A stretch of 64,000 nucleotides of DNA, taken from Parabacteroides sp. PF5-9. GTDB lineage: Bacteria > Bacteroidota > Bacteroidia > Bacteroidales > Tannerellaceae. Of the stretch, positions 62,182 through 64,000 are shown piece after piece. The DNA is taken from the NCBI RefSeq assembly GCF_029893105.1, contig NZ_JARXWG010000007.1, positions 62,001 to 126,000 on the forward strand, given 5' to 3'. The notes under the pieces were generated by a model. It saw only the letters and a list, made by a program, of their open reading frames with translations, ran no database searches and was not told where the DNA came from. A program made the position numbers and the translations under genes. Each line of letters opens with the position of its first letter. The first letter of the stretch is position 1.

Positions 62182-64000
62182 ATGGCAAGGATAAAAATTG
62201 ACTACGGCATTGACCTGGGAACCACCAACTCGGCAATATCCAGAATGGAAAGAGGAGAAGTGAGAATCATTAAATCGCTTGACAAACAGAAAGACACAAC
62301 CCCTTCTTGTATCGCTTTTAATCCTAAAGGAACGATATTCGTCGGTGATAAAGCATACGACAGTTACAGATCGAACAGTTTGAAAAGCCTCTCCAACAAA
62401 ACGCCATTGAACGCCTATGTGGAGTTTAAAAGAACCATGGGAACCGATAAAAAATATCATAGTTCCTATTTGAATAAGGAGTTTAGTTCGGAAGAACTAT
62501 CGGCTGAAATATTGAAAAGATTAAAAGAGTATATACAGGATGAAACGATCAAAGCGGCCATCATTACTGTTCCTGCCGCTTTTAAAAACAATCAGATTGA
62601 CGCAACACGCCGAGCCGGCAAATTAGCCGGATTTGATCATATAGAAGTATTGCAGGAACCTGTGGCGGCTTCGATGGCTTACGGATTGGACAGCAGTAAA
62701 AAAGAGGGATTCTGGCTGGTGTTCGATTTCGGAGGAGGTACATTCGATGCTGCATTATTAAAAGTGGAAGACGGGATCATGAAGGTCATCGATACCGAAG
62801 GTGATAATTATCTGGGAGGCAAAAATCTGGATTATGCCGTCGTAGATCAATTGATTATTCCACACATCCAGCAAAAATTCAGTATTGACGGGATGTTGTC
62901 TGATGACCATAAAAAAGCGGAATTCAGAAGCGCCCTAAAATTCTTTGCCGAAGAGATAAAAAACAACCTTTCTTTCAATGCATCACATAATATTTATGTC
63001 GATCCGGGAGATTGCGGGGAAGATGATAACGGGGAAGAAATTGAAATCGATCTGACGGTGGTTCAGGATGATCTTAAACGGATATTCACACCTATCTTCC
63101 AGAAAGCGATTGACTGTAGTTTAGCGCTTTTAAATAGAAATAATTTGAAAGGGAGTTCCCTGGATTCGCTGATTCTGGTCGGTGGGCCAACCCTCTCTCC
63201 GGTGCTTCGTGAAATGCTCGACAAACAACTCTGCAAACCCGATACGAGCGTCGACCCAATGACTGTTGTATCGAGAGGAGCAGCTCTGTATGCCTCAACG
63301 ATCGATATCTCGGAGAGTATCAAAGAAGAATCACGCGACCGGACAAAGATCCAATTGGAAATCGGACATGAAGCATCCAGTGTGGAACCGGAAGAGTTTG
63401 TGACACTCAAAATATTGGCCGACAAAACAGAAGGCACAATTCCTGATAAGGTCTTTGCCGAAATAAGCCGAGGCGATGGCGCCTGGTCGAGCGGAAAAGT
63501 AGAGATCAATACATTAGGTGAAGTGGTTGACGTTCAACTTGCCGAAAACAAAATGAATGTTTTTGAAGTGACGCTCTATGATGATAAAGGGAATGTTTTG
63601 GAATGCGAGCCTGCCTCGTTCAGTATTATTCAGGGATCAAAGATCGGAAGTGCTACCCTACCCTATAATATAGGTATTGAGATATTACAAAAAGTGACCA
63701 GTAAAGTGGTGTTTGTCACAGTTAAAGGATTGGAAAAAAACCAGTCTCTCCCGGCTACAGGGACAATCAACGGATTAAAAACCCAAAAGCAAATACGCCC
63801 GGGAATGGATACCGACTTTATTAAAATTCCTATTTATCAAGGCGAGCATAACTCTGAAGGGACACGAGCAATTTATAACGAACACGTATATGATATCATT
63901 ATCAGTGGGGCTGACCTTCCGGCATTATTGCCGGAAAGTGCAGATGTGGATCTGACTTTCAGCTTAGATAAGTCACAAAAAATGACCGTTCAGGCGTATT
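62182..64000 (+). CDS. Hsp70-family chaperone (3' end outside window)
   Basis: 606 codons are visible and the gene runs off the window. The ATPase domain has phosphate-1 YGIDLGTTNSAIS (about residues 8-20), phosphate-2 VFDFGGGTFDAALLKV (about 183-198), the adenosine loop LILVGGPTLSP (about 331-341), and connect and hinge motifs. The C-terminal half differs from DnaK: the canonical substrate-binding domain is replaced by less conserved beta-rich sequence, so it is a specialised Hsp70 and not the housekeeping DnaK. It lies 12 bp after the GrpE-like gene. Confidence 0.88.
   Translation, partial: MARIKIDYGIDLGTTNSAISRMERGEVRIIKSLDKQKDTTPSCIAFNPKGTIFVGDKAYDSYRSNSLKSLSNKTPLNAYVEFKRTMGTDKKYHSSYLNKEFSSEELSAEILKRLKEYIQDETIKAAIITVPAAFKNNQIDATRRAGKLAGFDHIEVLQEPVAASMAYGLDSSKKEGFWLVFDFGGGTFDAALLKVEDGIMKVIDTEGDNYLGGKNLDYAVVDQLIIPHIQQKFSIDGMLSDDHKKAEFRSALKFFAEEIKNNLSFNASHNIYVDPGDCGEDDNGEEIEIDLTVVQDDLKRIFTPIFQKAIDCSLALLNRNNLKGSSLDSLILVGGPTLSPVLREMLDKQLCKPDTSVDPMTVVSRGAALYASTIDISESIKEESRDRTKIQLEIGHEASSVEPEEFVTLKILADKTEGTIPDKVFAEISRGDGAWSSGKVEINTLGEVVDVQLAENKMNVFEVTLYDDKGNVLECEPASFSIIQGSKIGSATLPYNIGIEILQKVTSKVVFVTVKGLEKNQSLPATGTINGLKTQKQIRPGMDTDFIKIPIYQGEHNSEGTRAIYNEHVYDIIISGADLPALLPESADVDLTFSLDKSQKMTVQAY

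Overview
The window reads as chromosome of a Bacteroidales bacterium, most likely Parabacteroides or a close relative. The evidence is the Bacteroidetes -7 promoter box (TAnnTTTG) in front of many genes, fimbrillin-type lipoproteins, C-terminal modules like those sorted by type IX secretion, a CTnDOT-type RteC protein, and Bacteroidetes-type integrases. The species call is inference from gene content; no database was searched.

Layout. (1) 1-5146, minus strand: the branched-chain amino acid operon ilvD-ilvB-ilvN plus an acyl-ACP thioesterase cut by the window edge. It is preceded by a promoter, a 19-residue Ile/Leu/Val-rich leader peptide and an attenuator with a matching antiterminator. (2) 5318-8693: a stand-alone cupin-like protein, a cluster of four hairpins and a CotH-family surface protein. 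(3) 8694-10278: a long AT-rich gap that ends in an array of 22-bp palindromic units. (4) 10279-18848: an ABC-F protein, an LTA-synthase-like phosphoglycerol transferase, a sensor histidine kinase and a Ca2+ P-type ATPase. (5) 18959-43842: tRNA-Phe(GAA) followed by two genomic islands in tandem, each led by a tyrosine recombinase and each followed by a copy of the tRNA 3' end. Island 1 (about 15.4 kb) carries a DUF3408 protein, a MobC-like protein with an oriT-like region but no relaxase, and a type I restriction-modification operon interrupted by a large membrane P-loop NTPase and followed by an AlbA_2/HATPase protein. Island 2 (about 9.4 kb) carries an HxlR regulator, a UvrA-like ATPase, an RteC-family protein, an unknown protein and an AbiEi/AbiEii toxin-antitoxin pair. 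(6) 44044-49932: a DUF5131 protein, then an AraC regulator with a TolC-HlyD-MFS tripartite efflux operon. (7) 50304-52200: panB and a LysR regulator. (8) 52600-58397: a three-gene fimbria-like surface operon. (9) 58558-64000: an orphan LuxR-type response regulator facing an operon of a CFI-box protein, a membrane protein with a GrpE-like C-terminus, and an Hsp70 cut by the window end.

The most unusual signals are three intergenic arrays of four units on an exact 22-bp period, with two unrelated palindrome sequences; the membrane-tethered Hsp70 operon; the NTPase nested in the hsd operon; and an 11-bp tandem repeat inside a coding region that could switch reading frame. The ilv leader/attenuator is a clear, fully readable regulatory device.
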